In this document: piece after piece, positions 45,301 through 56,414 of the stretch
Layout: each line of letters starts with the position of its first letter
How positions within the stretch are numbered: the stretch's first letter is position 1
Source: Nelumbo lutea
Taxonomy: Eukaryota > Streptophyta > Magnoliopsida > Proteales > Nelumbonaceae
DNA: 64,000 nt
Direction of reading: 5' to 3'
Assembly: GCA_022828595.1 (NCBI GenBank)
Contig: JAKGHH010000002.1
Coordinates: 76,728,383-76,792,382, forward strand
Notes under the pieces: generated by a model
Seen by the model: only the letters and a program-made list of their open reading frames with translations
Database searches by the model: none
What the model was told of the DNA's origin: nothing
Program-made: the position numbers and the translations under genes

Positions 45301-48300
45301 CAACAAAGAGAGCAATACAATATGAAGAGACACCTGAAAATGGGAAATGACAAGGAACTTACATAATAGGCTGCCCAATGGCACACCTCATGCTTAAGTT
45401 CAGCATCCAACTTCTTCAACAATTCAGAAAGCAACCTCTACAAATCAAAGAAGGCATTTCAAGTAAACATTGTGAAATATACAGAAAATATCGAAACAGG
45501 AATACTTACCTTCAAAATGATCACTGGAGGAATACAATTAATAAGTAGCTCATACAACTTCCCACGAACTAAAAACAGCCTGAAGAAATAATGAAAATTA
45601 AAGTTAGACAAGTAGATCACAGTACAGATATGTAAAGATGTATCTACTACCCATACATTAAAATCCCTAAATGCTCCAATTCCTTCATGGAATTTCTTCC
45701 TTCACTATTTACATTCTACTTATCTTTTCCCTTTTTCAATTGATTACTTTGTCCATTTATTATTTACAACAAAAGCTGTCATACATTGAATTCAGATTTT
45801 GATCAAGACATTCAAAATGTTTCAGGTTTATCAAAGATCTTTTTATGATTCCATGATTAGGAATAAGGTGGAGACACCATAAATTATAGGCATTTGAGTT
45901 AATCCAGTTTCATTGAAGCCTCCGCAATAGCTGGGATGCCACCTTCCCAGGCATGGTGGGGGTGGAATCCCAATTAATTCTGACAGGAGAACTATGTGAG
46001 CCCTTAATAACCAAAATAGGAGATGCTAACACTGCTGAAAGAGGTGCTTGCACTTCTACTAACCTTGCATTGCCAATAGAGTTTGGTCTTTGTCACTTGC
46101 TACTTGGAGGGGTTCATCTAATGTAATTTAGGTAAAGTGGATGCAGGCAGGAATTAGGGGATCTAGCTCATTACCTGAATGAAATTAGAGATACTCTCCC
46201 AATGTTTTCCTGTCCACAGGGGATGGACCCAAGGGCATGGAATTTTGCTGATGGGCCTTGTTATGTTGGTCAGGTCTGCCTAAGGGTCAGTTTATTCATT
46301 GCAATTGAGTTGATTAAGAGGTACTCAACTAAGGGCAGTATTGCAATTATGTACTCTCCATATAAATGCCAATGTTTTGGGAGCCATTCAAAAGATTAGC
46401 TTCGAGCAGTTCAGGTTGATCATACTCTCTATGTAAAGAAAGAAGGTGGTTTGGTGACTATGTTGATGACATTGTTGTTATTGGTGATGATCCTATAGGA
46501 ATTAGTAAGTTAAAGGATTTCCTTGCATCAAAATTTGAAATCAAAAGGCCTTTGGGACACCAAATGTTTTCTTTGAATTGAGGTAGCAAGATCAAAGAAA
46601 GGTAATTTATCTCATAGAGGAAGTTAGGGGCCAATCCTACTGAGACTCCTACACACCCTAATCAAAGTTGGGGGTTGATGATGGTGATATCCTTCCTAAT
46701 CAGTTAGTCTTTGTTTAATGAATGGTTAAAAATGTCCATAAATTTCCTAATATTTCCACTACATATTTCCATTTCCATGGGTACCAACACAAAATTTTAC
46801 TAGAATTGGCATATTCCCCCATAAACACAATTGACACTATGTTGAGTGCAAGATATAGTATTATAACATAAGTTCGTAACAATATTGTAGATATATGGAG
46901 TAACAATGTCATTGCCCACTTAATAGACATAATTACTGCTTTGAGCTAGCTCAGTATTCTTTTCAAACATGAAGATAAATATTAGTTTTGTTTGTGTAAT
47001 ACATTATTTGGTTAATTTATTAGAATCGTTTGCATTTTCTATGAGTTTAAATTTTGCTTGAACCCATCCTATGATGTAGTTTGGACTCTTAAGGTTTGAA
47101 GGACAACTTCATAATGTATTATTTTGTCTAGAATTGGTTTTTTCCCTGTTTGGGTGTAGGTGGACTTTACCAATGGACGTTAATATGCTATTTGATCCTT
47201 CTATGTTTACTTGGCCAAAAAAGAGGGGAAGAATAATGTGGAGGCGTGTTAGAGCAGCCTTGGTTTGGATCATCTAGGAAGAGAGGAATATGGGAATATT
47301 CTCAAAGAAGGAAAGAAGCAAGGAAGACATAGTGTTGGTTAGGGTGATCCATTGGATCAAGTCTCTAGAACTGTTTCTTAGTTCTTGTTTGATGATATTT
47401 GGAGGAACTAGGAAGTAGTTGCAAGAAGTTCTTCTATAAAGAAAAGAGCAAGTGTTGCGTGGCTACCTCCACCTGAAGGCTTTGTGAAGTTAAAGTTTGA
47501 TGGGAGTAGTAGGAGTGGGTCTTGCGAGATCTAGAAGGTAAACTTATAGCTTTGTTTTCTAGCCCTATGGGGTTGGGGGATTCTCTCAAAGCAGAACTTG
47601 CAGCATTACAAGGAGTACAAATTGCTAATGAATTGAACATAGTCAATGTGGTGGATTGAAGGGGACTCAAAATAGGTGGTGGGTTGGCTAAAGAATCCAG
47701 AGTCTATAATATGGTGCTACAGGAGTGAGGTGAAAAAATTCAAATGGATTAATGGGATAGCGGATGCTTTAGCCAAGCAAGGGGTGAATAGGACCCATTT
47801 ATTTTGGGCTCATTTGTAATGTTTTCTGATATAATATAGAGAGGTAGCATCTTGTGCCTCTCTAAGAGATGTGCTTATAATGTTTATTATCTTAAGTCTT
47901 AATAAAATTTGAAGTTATTTATTAAAAAAAGATATTGTCTATAACCTTAGTTTCTTAGATTTGTTTAATGATTTGAAACAAGATAATAATTTAAAAACGT
48001 GTACCTATGATTCTTTTATGATTTTACAATGCCATTCTATATTTTTGCATATTTCACAATGTTTACACCATGTCTATAACTTTTACAATATTTCCATACA
48101 ATATTATTGGACATTTCCGACATGTTTCCTATATTTGGATGAGTGACATTGACATTTTAAACATTGGTTTAATGAGGCCAAGCATTTTTTCACATGTAGT
48201 TAGTTTTATAAGCAAATTTATGCACAATCCAAGAACATCTCATATGCAAGCTGTAGAGAGAATTATGTGCTACCAAAAAGGTTGTCTTGAGAAGGGGGTG

Positions 48301-51300
48301 TTGTACTCCAATCATGGACATTTTAACTTTATACTAATGTTGATTGGGCTAGCTCCTTCAATTAAAGATTGGATAGGGCAACTTTCAAATGGCCAAGGAA
48401 AAGAGGGAGCAATGTGGAGGTGTTTTAAGGATTGCATAGAATTAAGGGTGATACACTGAATTAAATCATTGGACCTTTTCTCACCCTACACAATTGATGA
48501 TATAAAAAGAAATCTACAAGGGAAGACAAAATCTTCAAACCTTAGGCTCCACCCTTGGAAAACTCTATCAAGCTTAATTTTGATGGGAGCAGCCTCGGCA
48601 ATCCAAGCTCTTTAGGCATTGGGGGATTTTCAGGGATAAAGAAGTGAATATATGAGTAGCTTTAGTCTCGGGCCCTATTGGTGTTGGGGATTCCATTAGA
48701 GCTGAACTAATAGCTGTCCTATATGGGGCTCAAATAGCAAAAGAGTTAAACCTAGAAAAGCTGGTTGTTGATGGGGACTCTAATGTGGTGGTTAGCTGGT
48801 TACAGGATCTACTGAAATTGAGTTAAGAAGGCAGCTTGGATCTACCAATATGGGGTTAAGAAAATCAAATGGCTTCTAAGGGGATTGACAGTAATTTATC
48901 AATGGGTCTCAATGAAGGCCAATGGACTAGCTGATTCATTAGCTAGGCAAGGGATGGGCAAGGAAACAACTATATTGGGCTCAAGTGTAATATCTGTACT
49001 TTTGGGGGTATCTTTACCCCTTTTAATCCTCACTGTACATTATTGTTTATATTAATGAAATGATTCCAGGTTATCTATAAAAATAAATAATGAAAGAAGA
49101 GAAAGTTGTGGCAAGATAGGAGACAGAAAGAAGAAGAGACTGGAAAGAAATTACTCTAAGCCATGAGGCTAAAGGGAGTCCCACTATCTTTCATATTAAC
49201 TATGTAATAAAAGATAAAATTACACAATGCCCCCTAATAGGGTGGAAGAAATAAAATAACTAAGGAACATGGCCCATGGGCCCAATAGAAAAAGTAGAAA
49301 ACTTGGAAAAATAAAAAGATTTGTAACAGAATTAGAGGAAAAAGAAGAAGAAAGGTTCTTGGAGAAAAGAGAAGAGAAGAATGAGAAGAAGAGACAGGAG
49401 AAGCCAATAATCAGTCTGGCCGCTCCACTCATTAGCTTTTATATTAACTAATTAAAAGAGATACAATGTCCAATATGCCCTTAATAGGGCAGCTGCTGTG
49501 AATAAGATAAAACTGAACTAAAGGAAACATTCAACTAATGGGTCTTGGGCCCAATAATACTAATTTAAAAAATAAAACACAAACTACTAAAACCTCAACA
49601 CTCCCTCAACTTGCGTATATCATGTTCGAGCTTGTTCTTTGCAACCCCCTTGGTGAGTAAAACGCAAGTCGTAAGTCAAATGAAACATATGCAGACATAT
49701 TTCCCCAAATTTCACCCTTTCTCTTATAAAATGCACATCTACCTCTACATGCATTGTCAGATCATGCTGAATTGGGCTGTGAGCAATGTTAATTAATGCT
49801 TGATTATCACAGTACAGCACCATTGGTTCCTTTGCATCAATTCCAAGCTCTCCCAATAAAGGACCAAACATAAAGAAGTTGCGAAACACCATGTGCCATA
49901 GCTCTATACACTGCTTCTACATTCGACTTGGCTACAACTGGTTGTTTCTTACTCTTCCATGAAACCAAATTACCCCCAACAAGAGCACGAACTCCTGATG
50001 TAAATCTCATGTCATCTAGGCACCACACCCAATCTATATCTGTATAAGCCCCAACTTCATGTGTCCATGATCAACAAACAATATCCCTCTATTTGGATGC
50101 CATTTCAAATAGGCAAGTATCCTATCAATGGTTGCTTAGTGTTGAGTCCATGGAGCATGCATGTATTGGATCACAACATTGACCGTATAGGAGATATCTG
50201 AACGTGTCATGTACAGATATAACAGTCAGTCCACTAATCATTGATACCTCCCAACATCCTTTACTAACCATCTGAAGCATTAATCATGTGGTTATGGTCA
50301 ATAGATGTATCAGCTAGTTTGACTCCAAGTTTTCAGTAGAAATGTGCTGAAATAAAAAATCTGTAAAAGAAAAGAATATTTCTTGAAGAAGAGAAGAAAG
50401 GAGAAAAGGAAGAGAAGAGATTTGAGAGAGAAAAGAAAGCAATAATGCTGGCCACCCTCTTCACTATTATTTATAGTCTAAAATAATAAAGGGTACAAAG
50501 ACCAATATGCCCACCCTAAGAGTGGCTAACACATAAAACAGTATAAAACAATTAAAATAACTACTCAAAAAGGACCCAACAAGAGTGTTGTGGTCCCCAC
50601 TTCCTATCTAAACAATAAATAATAAAAACTACCACTATAGACTACACAATTTGTCTAAAACCTCAACATTTTCCAATCTCAAGTAGAAGATCCAACACAT
50701 ACTTTCTTTGGGAAATGAATATCCCATGTTTAGACCTTGCCACTTCAATACCAGAAAATACTCTATTTCCCTAAGGTCCTTAATCTCAAACTCCTAGTGT
50801 AGGTTCTTCTCCAAGGCATCAAATATCATTCATGTCATTCCCTGTGACTACAGTGTCATCAACATATACTATTAGCATTGACACCAGTGATCCCTTTCTC
50901 TTCACAAACAAGGTATGATCTAATTGGGTTTGAGTGTATCCAAAGCGAGTCAATGCTCCCCTAAAACGACCAAACCAACATGTGGGTAATTGTTTTAATC
51001 TTTATAAGGACTTCTTTAATTTGCATACCTTTCCTTTGCCTATATCATCATAGAATCCAGATGGAAGGTTCATGTACACCTCTTCCTACAAATCTCCATT
51101 GAGGAAAGCATTCTTCACATCAAGTTGAAAAAGGGACCAAGAATAGGTGGCTCCTAAAGAAAAGAGAATCTGAAATGAACTCATTTCGGCCACTAGTGCA
51201 AAAGTCTCCAGGTAATCTATCCCATAAGTCTAAGTATACCCCTTTACAACCAGCCTTGCCTTGTACCTTTCTATGCTACCATCAACCTTGTACTTCATAG

Positions 51301-53134
51301 TATACACCCACCCACATCCAAATGTCTCCTTATCAACAAGTAGATCAACAATTTCTCATATCTAAATTTTTTGTCAAGGCTTCCATTTTCTCCTGCATAG
51401 TTGCTCTCCACTCAGGTTTGGAGAGAGCCTCACTAACATTCCTGAGTATACAACATAGAATCAAGAGAAGAAAGGAAGACACAAGAGGAAGGAGATAAGC
51501 CACTATAGGAAAGATGATATGAAACACAATGGGTTTGCACTTTCTCTTCCCCTTCCGAAGTGCAATAGGAAGGTCTAGGTCATCTACAATAGTGTTAGGC
51601 ATAGGTGTAGCATCAACAAGAACAAAAACATTAGTGAGAGCAAGGGGCATACATGAGCCTGTATCGAACCTGGAATCTTAGATTAGCTAATGGGAAGTGG
51701 TGTGGGTTTCTTTGGTGTGGAACCAACCCCCTTGTGTTAATCTATACGCTGACGTACAAAAAACTGAAAGGCAAGACATAACGGAGCAAGCAAAGAAGTT
51801 AGAACAATTGGAGTAGGTAAAAGGGCTGGAACAAGAAGTGGTCTGGATTGCTCACTCTCTCCCTAAAAATGCTCTCCCTAAGGAGAACTACCTAAAAAGA
51901 AAGGTGTAAACTTAAAGAAAGTGACATCCATAGTAAAACACCAAGTCCTTAACACCTGATCATAGCAACAATACCCCTTTTGATTTTGTGCATACCCAAG
52001 GAATATGCACTTCTTTACTTTATGATCCAATTTTGAATGGTGAGGACCAAGAATATGGAGAAAACATACACACCCAAAAACCCTTAAAGGAATATGAAAC
52101 ATCTCCCCCTTAGGAAAAAGGAGGCTATATGGTACTATATACCTAAGAACATGAGAAGGTATCCAATTAATCAAGAAGGTTGTTGTGAGAATTGCATCAA
52201 CCTAAAAACATATTGGAATTGAATAGTTCACCATAATACTTCTTGCCACTTCCACAATATGTATGTTCATTCTTTCCACTACACTATTTTGTTGTGGAGT
52301 ATACGAACAACTACTTTGATGAATCATTCCATGCTCTAATAAATAAGATGCTATATCTTTTTCAAAGTATTCCCTAGCATTATTTGATTTTGAAAACCTT
52401 GATTTGCACTCCAAACTGCATAATCTAATGAAATCATCGTACCAAATTTGACACCTTATCACAAGATCTCATCAAGTATACCCATGAATATCGAGAATGA
52501 TCATCTACAAATAAGAGAAAATAACATTATCCACCTATAGAAGAAACATGAAATGGTCCCCAAATATCAATATGAACAATACCAAAAGCTAAAGAACTTC
52601 TTTTATTACTTGTCTAAAAAGAATGTTTACAATGCTTTCCAAGTTGACAACCTTAACACTCTAAACTAGACAACTTAATAAACTCAAATTACTTTTGAAA
52701 CAAAAATGTAAATAACCAAAAGAGAGATGCCCTAACAAATTATGTCAAAGCATAATCTGATCCACTGACTCTAACCCATTACTCTTATTGTTGACACGAT
52801 GACTTTGGTAACTAGGAAGCACATCGAGAAAGTAGACTCCACTCACCTCACAACCACTCCCAATCATCCTTTTTGACTCCAAATCTTACAAAAACACAAT
52901 GACTAGGAAGAAATATTACTAAACATTTCAAATTTTTAGTCAAACTGTTCACAGATAAAAGATTAATATGCAGTCTAGGAACATGTAGTACAAAAGGCAA
53001 GGTGATGGTACCAATTACTTTGACCGACCCCTTCTTAGTAAGGGGAAACTTGAATAAAAAGAAACAAAAAGATTTGTTTTCTGATATTATTTCAGAGAGA
53101 AAAGAAAAGTAAGATCAGTCCAGAACTGAAGAGA

Positions 53135-53172
<38 letters not shown>

Positions 53173-56100
53173 GTGTGGTTAGATCAGTCTGGCCACCCCA
53201 CTAATTCTTATTTATACTTGTAATTTAAACAAGGGTAGAATTCCTCTAATACCCTTACTAACTTCATAAGAAAACAAAACAAATAAATAATGACCTAACT
53301 ACCATAACTGTCATGAAATAACATAAGGAAATAAACAAAAATTAAGTGTGGGACCACACACTAACAACTATCTCTACCAAAACACGATATGAAGAAAAAA
53401 TGGTGGAAATGTTTGTTATATGTTCAGAGGCTCCTGACTCTATAATCTAGGGAGGTCCCCCTTACCTGTAGTGGAGACATAATTTGCAATAGCATATGAA
53501 CTACTGTATGAGCAAGTGAAGAAGTATGACCAGCTAAGCTACTTGCACCTTGTTGTCCACCCAGTGAAGAACTGGAGCTAGTTGTATCTCCCTGATTCAC
53601 ATAATACCCGTATCTCTCCAATTCATCCTTGACTACTACTACAATGGACTCTAAGGAGGCTGGTGTAAGAGATCTACATGAGTCACCAGCCACTGGCATA
53701 TTAGCATTCCCCTTCTTATTTCTAAGTTGAACTGTATAAGAAGTGGATGAAGCTTCTAACAAGTGCCTCTAGTATGCTTAGGCTTCTTACAATAGTCACA
53801 GATCAAGTCCTTGTCCTCTTTATTTTCACTACCACCCTTATCCCCACCAGGCTTAGGTTTTATAGTGCTAATAATAGTCGACTGTTCAATGCTTAGATTC
53901 TTCACCATAACATTCTCCAAAACATTCTTCACCATAACATTCTCCTCTCCAAACACAAAAGCATATACCTAAAGAGACTTACACTATCACAAGAAGGAAT
54001 ATGTTGGCGTGCAATTCATATTCAGGATTAACTCTTACTAAGAACTCAAACACCTTGTTCTTTTCTACTAGCTTCTAGTAAGTTGCAACATCCTTAGTAC
54101 TCTCCCAAGCCATAGTCTCCAAATGGTCGGATCTCCTACCACAAGATTTTAAGGACTGAAAAATAAACTACAATATTTCCCCACCTTGTGCCAATTACGT
54201 GATCTCTTAACTAATAAGCTATAGCAATATTCTCACTCTATGAGTAGGTTTCTGCAACTCCACACCACTTACCATCAGCTCATCTGAAATCCCAAGTTCA
54301 TTTGACATAGACTCAAGTATGCCCCCTGCTCCCACTAATGTTTCTGTTCCAATTGATGTTACACCTATGCCTAACACTAATGCATATGACCTAGACCATT
54401 CTATTGCACTCTGAAAGAGGAAGAGAAAGTGCACAACCCATTATATTTCACATCATCTTTCCTATAGTGGCTTATCTCCCTCATATTGTCCTTCCTTTCT
54501 TCTCTTAATTCTATGTCTATACCCAAGAATGTTAGTGAGGCCCACCAAATAATCTTTACCATCCAATTTAACAGTAGTGATGGTATTGGCCCCAAAAGAA
54601 TCACTAGCACTATCTACACCTAGTCCCAAATCATCGGTAGATTTGTGTTCTCCACTACCTTCCAAAGTTTCCAAAACAACTTAAAACTCCAATTGTAAAC
54701 AATAAAACACCTCTAGAAACTGATTGATCCCCTTTGGAAACCTCACAAAAGCTTCTGACAAGTGACAACAAAAAACCCTTACTCGGAGAGATTTTTATCT
54801 TCCCAAGAACTGAGAGAACCAAAAGAAGAAGCTACCGATCTCTCCAAAGACCCCAGAAAGTCCTGAAAATTGAATCGCCCCCTATAGAAAACTTCAAGAA
54901 ATCCAAAGAAAGAAAAAATCTAAATGCTTCTTACTAAATCAAAAACAAAGAATCCTACTACAATCTAGATTATTTCTCCTTCTCCAATTCTTCTTGATTT
55001 CAATGATCAACCCAAGATCAAATACATAGGGTTCTAGACCCACCAAAAATCCAAGAAATGGGCCCTTTTGATGTCTACAATCAACTCTCTATCTCACCAT
55101 GCAATCAGCTGATCTAGGGCTGCATGGGAGAATTCCTAGAATCCTTGGAAAAAGGCTTTGATACCAAGTAGAAAACTCAGAAAAAGATTTGTAACATAAT
55201 TAAAGGAAAAAGAAGAAAGGTTTCTTGGAGAAAAGAGAAGAAAAGAATGAGAAGGACTGGGAGAAGCCAGTGATCAGTCTGGCCGTCCCACTCATTAGCT
55301 TTTATATTCACTAATTAAAAAGAGATACAATGTCTAATATGCCCTTAATAGGGCGGCTGCTGTCAATAACATAAAGCTGCACTTAAAGAAACATTAAACT
55401 AATGGGCCTTGGACCCAATAACATTAATTTAAAAAATAAAACATAAACTACTAAAACCTCAACAGAAAACATTCTAACAGCCTACCAACAAAAGATAAAA
55501 ATAAAGTAACATAGCAAGCCAATTTATGCAAGAAATTCTTATTTGCTTTCGTTTCGGCTTTTAATTTATTTTGTTTGTTTGTAGTGTAGATTACGTGAAA
55601 CATAACCTGAAGCAAAGTAGAATAAAACATTAAGCAAAAGTAAGCAAGAACTTGCATTCTTCTCATTTGAACTATCATGCATTTGTACGAGTGCAAATGG
55701 AATTGCACTACAAACAAACAGATCCTAAGGTATTCTCCATGTATCAAAGAAATAAGATTCAATTATCCTAATAGCATTTACCAAGTTCCTTTTGAACTTC
55801 AAGATTTACAGGTACTGGAACAGTTGACAGTAAATGCTTATCAAATCAAACAAAATAGAAACAAGTTACAAGATATAATAAAAGGTTTTCAGTTCAAACC
55901 TTTTGGGGCTCTGCTCCTGCATTATGTCAGATGCTATTTCAGAAATATACTGTTCCCAATCCATGGGCAGTATTACTTGATTATTTGTGAAAGGGTACCT
56001 ATAGCCAAATTAAAAGTAACCAAAAAGAATTTAGTTATCAAGAAACCTGGGATGCAAAAGAAAAAGAAAACAGTATGAAGCTTCTAATAATAGAAGAGCA

Positions 56101-56253
56101 GTGCTACAAAGCTCACTGTTGGACTCGACAAGTCTCAAACGACAGGATCGCCCTCCTCAAACTCCGGTTTGATTGAGCAGCTATGCGGGCTGCAAAACCA
56201 GGTGGAAGTTGTAGCCCTTCCTTTTTGCCAATAAACTCCAATACACTAATAAC
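42283..56253 (-). CDS. RFC3: Replication factor C subunit 3 (3' six exons; 5' part beyond window)
   Basis: RFC3 is a small subunit of the RFC clamp loader that opens and loads PCNA onto primed DNA in the nucleus. Minus-strand exons: 56253-56117, 55998-55900, 45579-45510, 45437-45363, 44269-44224 and 42341-42283, the last ending in TGA. All junctions are GT-AG and the reading frame is kept through every one, including three split codons. Together they encode about 161 residues of a protein normally near 350. The first exon carries the end of the AAA+ lid and sensor-2 region (SNRSLRRAI). The remainder is the C-terminal collar, with the family hallmarks MDWEQYISEIASDIM, VRGKLYELLINCIPP, KHEVCHWAAYYEHRMRLGQK and the terminal KFMSIYK..LIATFG. 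No stop or frameshift was seen, so the gene is probably functional. The ATPase half should lie right of 64000. Introns: 118 bp, 10320 bp, 72 bp, 1093 bp, 1882 bp. Confidence 0.92.
42342..44223 (-). other. RFC3 last intron
   Basis: 1882 bp, AT-rich, with a candidate TRIM (42736-43105). The plus-strand ORF at 42330-42683 has no recognisable domain and lies in the intron. Confidence 0.7.
42736..43105 (-). mobile_element. candidate TRIM (miniature LTR element)
   Basis: Two related ~75-bp direct repeats (about 42736-42815 and 43029-43105; each runs tgtta-n-acgt..gacc..aaagcctt..gtcaagccaagcc..ttaacctt). They enclose about 210 bp with no ORF. Inside the right repeat, aagctctgatacca (43011-43024) is a minus-strand TGGTATCAGAGCTT primer site two bases from the repeat. 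A short internal repeat gacagctttcactctg occurs twice. Target duplication not found. Confidence 0.5.
44224..44269 (-). CDS. RFC3: RFC3 exon (EHRMRLGQK block)
   Basis: 46 bp between acceptor tgtatccag and donor GAAG|gtacc. Encodes EHRMRLGQKAIFHIE plus one base of the next codon. Confidence 0.9.
44273..45362 (-). other. RFC3 intron with fold-back sequence
   Basis: 1093-bp intron (44270-45362). Contains an inverted repeat at 44802-44950 and an A-rich run at 45131-45146; no other element resolved. Confidence 0.7.
44802..44950. repeat. inverted repeat, ~43-bp arms
   Basis: The arm 44802-44844 (atgatgccagaaagac..) pairs with 44910-44950 (..gtctttctggcattat) with a few mismatches. Each arm also holds a second tgata-c-agaaag copy. 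Possibly a small fold-back element. Confidence 0.75.
45363..45437 (-). CDS. RFC3: RFC3 exon (collar helix block)
   Basis: 75 bp, 25 complete codons (RLLSELLKKLDAELKHEVCH..), acceptor tttgtag, donor TAT|gtaagtt. Confidence 0.92.
45510..45579 (-). CDS. RFC3: RFC3 exon (VRGKLYELL block)
   Basis: 70 bp, acceptor tttcttcag, donor AAG|gtaagta. Encodes LFLVRGKLYELLINCIPP.. after the split Arg codon. Separated from the next exon by only 72 bp. Confidence 0.92.
45580..46379 (-). other. RFC3 large intron, proximal part
   Basis: Non-coding; the 65-codon ORF at 46202 has no recognisable domain. The transposon-filled remainder of this 10.3-kb intron follows to 55899. Confidence 0.5.
46721..48166. mobile_element. 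hAT-like DNA transposon remnant nested in copia
   Basis: Left end AATGGTTAAAAATGTCC and, right inverted, CAATGTTTAAAATGTC. Flanked by gtttaatga at 46713-46721 and 48167-48175 (8- or 9-bp duplication). Interior AT-rich ends share aatatttcc motifs. Carries a LINE insertion at 47131-47931; without it the element is about 0.64 kb. Confidence 0.75.
47131..47931 (+). mobile_element. 5'-truncated LINE nested in the DNA transposon
   Basis: Starts inside the zf-RVT region (LVFSLFGCRWTLP) and continues through WRRVRAALVWIIWEERN and RVIHWIKSLELF. RNase H pieces KLKFDGSS and DSLKAELAALQG follow, and the copy ends with a stem-loop (gagaggtagcatcttgtgcc.., 47839-47862) and poly(A) 47924-47930. Target duplication: attttgtcta (47121-47130) and atattgtcta (47932-47941), nine of ten bases. 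Frame is broken. Confidence 0.85.
48360..49078 (+). mobile_element. LINE 3' fragment with RNase H
   Basis: RNase H with all four acidic positions readable after frame corrections: KLNFDGSSLGNPSS.., SIRAELIAVLYGAQ, VVDGDSNVVVSWL and GLADSLARQGM. The 3' stem-loop gggggtatctttacccc is at 49004-49020, then an A-rich end near 49070. Abuts the truncated copia remnant. Confidence 0.8.
49079..49292 (-). repeat. partial LTR related to copia-2
   Basis: The phrases cccactatctttcatattaact and acaatgccccctaatagg parallel the copia-2 LTR (ctcattagcttttatattaact .. caatatgcccttaatagg). Copia-2 appears to have landed beside or inside this older LTR piece. Confidence 0.5.
49293..49600 (-). repeat. copia-2 3' LTR
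   Basis: 308 bp; shares order and most sequence with 55167-55464. Confidence 0.88.
50335..50668 (-). mobile_element. solo LTR nested in copia-2
   Basis: 334 bp related to the copia-2 LTR (agtagaaat .. cctcaaca), with an exact 5-bp duplication ttttc at 50330-50334 and 50669-50673. Interrupts the RT region. Confidence 0.85.
53037..53384 (-). mobile_element. second solo LTR nested in copia-2
   Basis: 348 bp with the same layout (agtaagggg .. ggccaccccactaattc .. accaaaaca) and an (ag)n run at 53138-53167. It lies exactly between the protease motif and KGSVKVIG, so it interrupts the protease. No convincing target duplication remains (ttctt / cgata). Confidence 0.75.
55154..55166 (-). promoter_or_regulatory. 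copia-2 primer-binding site
   Basis: ggctttgatacca on the plus strand, i.e. TGGTATCAAAGCC on the element strand, abutting the LTR. Confidence 0.8.
55167..55464 (-). repeat. copia-2 5' LTR
   Basis: 298 bp, next to the primer-binding site and followed by the gaaaa duplication. Confidence 0.88.
55480..55735. mobile_element. MITE, partial, related to 41713-41960
   Basis: Shares cataacctgaagc..gaataaa and tgcatttgtacgagtgcaaat. Ends caaacaaacagatcc followed by taa, consistent with a Harbinger-type end. Confidence 0.45.
55900..55998 (-). CDS. RFC3: RFC3 exon (MDWEQYISEI block)
   Basis: 99 bp; acceptor ggctatag, donor AAAAG|gtttga. Completes a Gln codon at its start and splits an Arg codon at its end, matching both neighbours. 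Confidence 0.92.
56117..56253 (-). CDS. RFC3: RFC3 exon (lid / sensor-2 block)
   Basis: 137 bp; acceptor ttgtgccag, donor CAACA|gtgagc. Encodes VISVLEFIGKKEGLQLP, then AARIAAQSNRSLRRAILSF. The most upstream RFC3 exon inside the window. Confidence 0.93.
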
Positions 56254-56414
56254 CTGGCACAAAGTGAAACATCAGTTGTTCCCTAGAGAAAGTTACAAAA
56301 TGTTACAGAATATGTCCATCTGTCAATAGGTGCCTGAACACAGCATTATTTTTAATTACATGATGAAAACAATTTAATTAATCCGGAGATTTTACCATTA
56401 AACCAGCTGTTATT

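Larger units (their letters stand above)
46380..48355 (+). pseudogene. copia pol remnant split by a DNA transposon
   Basis: The left part (46440-46712) reads YVDDIVVIGDDPIGISKLK (RT motif with both Asp) and PTETPTHPNQ. The right part (48167-48355) resumes with the expected next segment: FISKFMHNPRTSHMQAVERI, then GVLYSNHGHFN. The two join at the 8-9 bp target duplication of the intervening element. No LTRs found. Confidence 0.8.
49620..54674 (-). pseudogene. copia-2 gag-pol, decayed
   Basis: Gag near 54674-54400 (TVKLDGKDYLVW). Zinc knuckle CDYCKKPKHTRGTC at about 53810-53760. Protease near 53450 reads IIESGASEHIT, with Glu where the catalytic Asp of DSGA is expected. After the nested LTR, KGSVKVIGTITLP and LLGHLSFGYL. 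Integrase piece GMIHQSSCSYTPQQNSVVER (near 52310). RT pieces 51650-50700. RNase H: LVGGNLVSWKSKKQ and VLYCDNQALINIA (50028-49700). Numerous stops and frameshifts. Confidence 0.85.
49293..55464 (-). mobile_element. Ty1/copia retrotransposon (copia-2) in the RFC3 intron
   Basis: Minus strand. 5' LTR 55167-55464, 3' LTR 49293-49600, target duplication gaaaa at 49288-49292 and 55465-55469. The primer-binding site TGGTATCAAAGCC (minus) is at 55154-55166, directly at the LTR. The purine tract gttgagggag lies next to the 3' LTR. LTRs start TGTTGAGG and end CT instead of CA. The two LTRs differ visibly at many sites, so the insertion is old. Two related solo LTRs are nested at 50335-50668 and 53037-53384. 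Confidence 0.9.
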
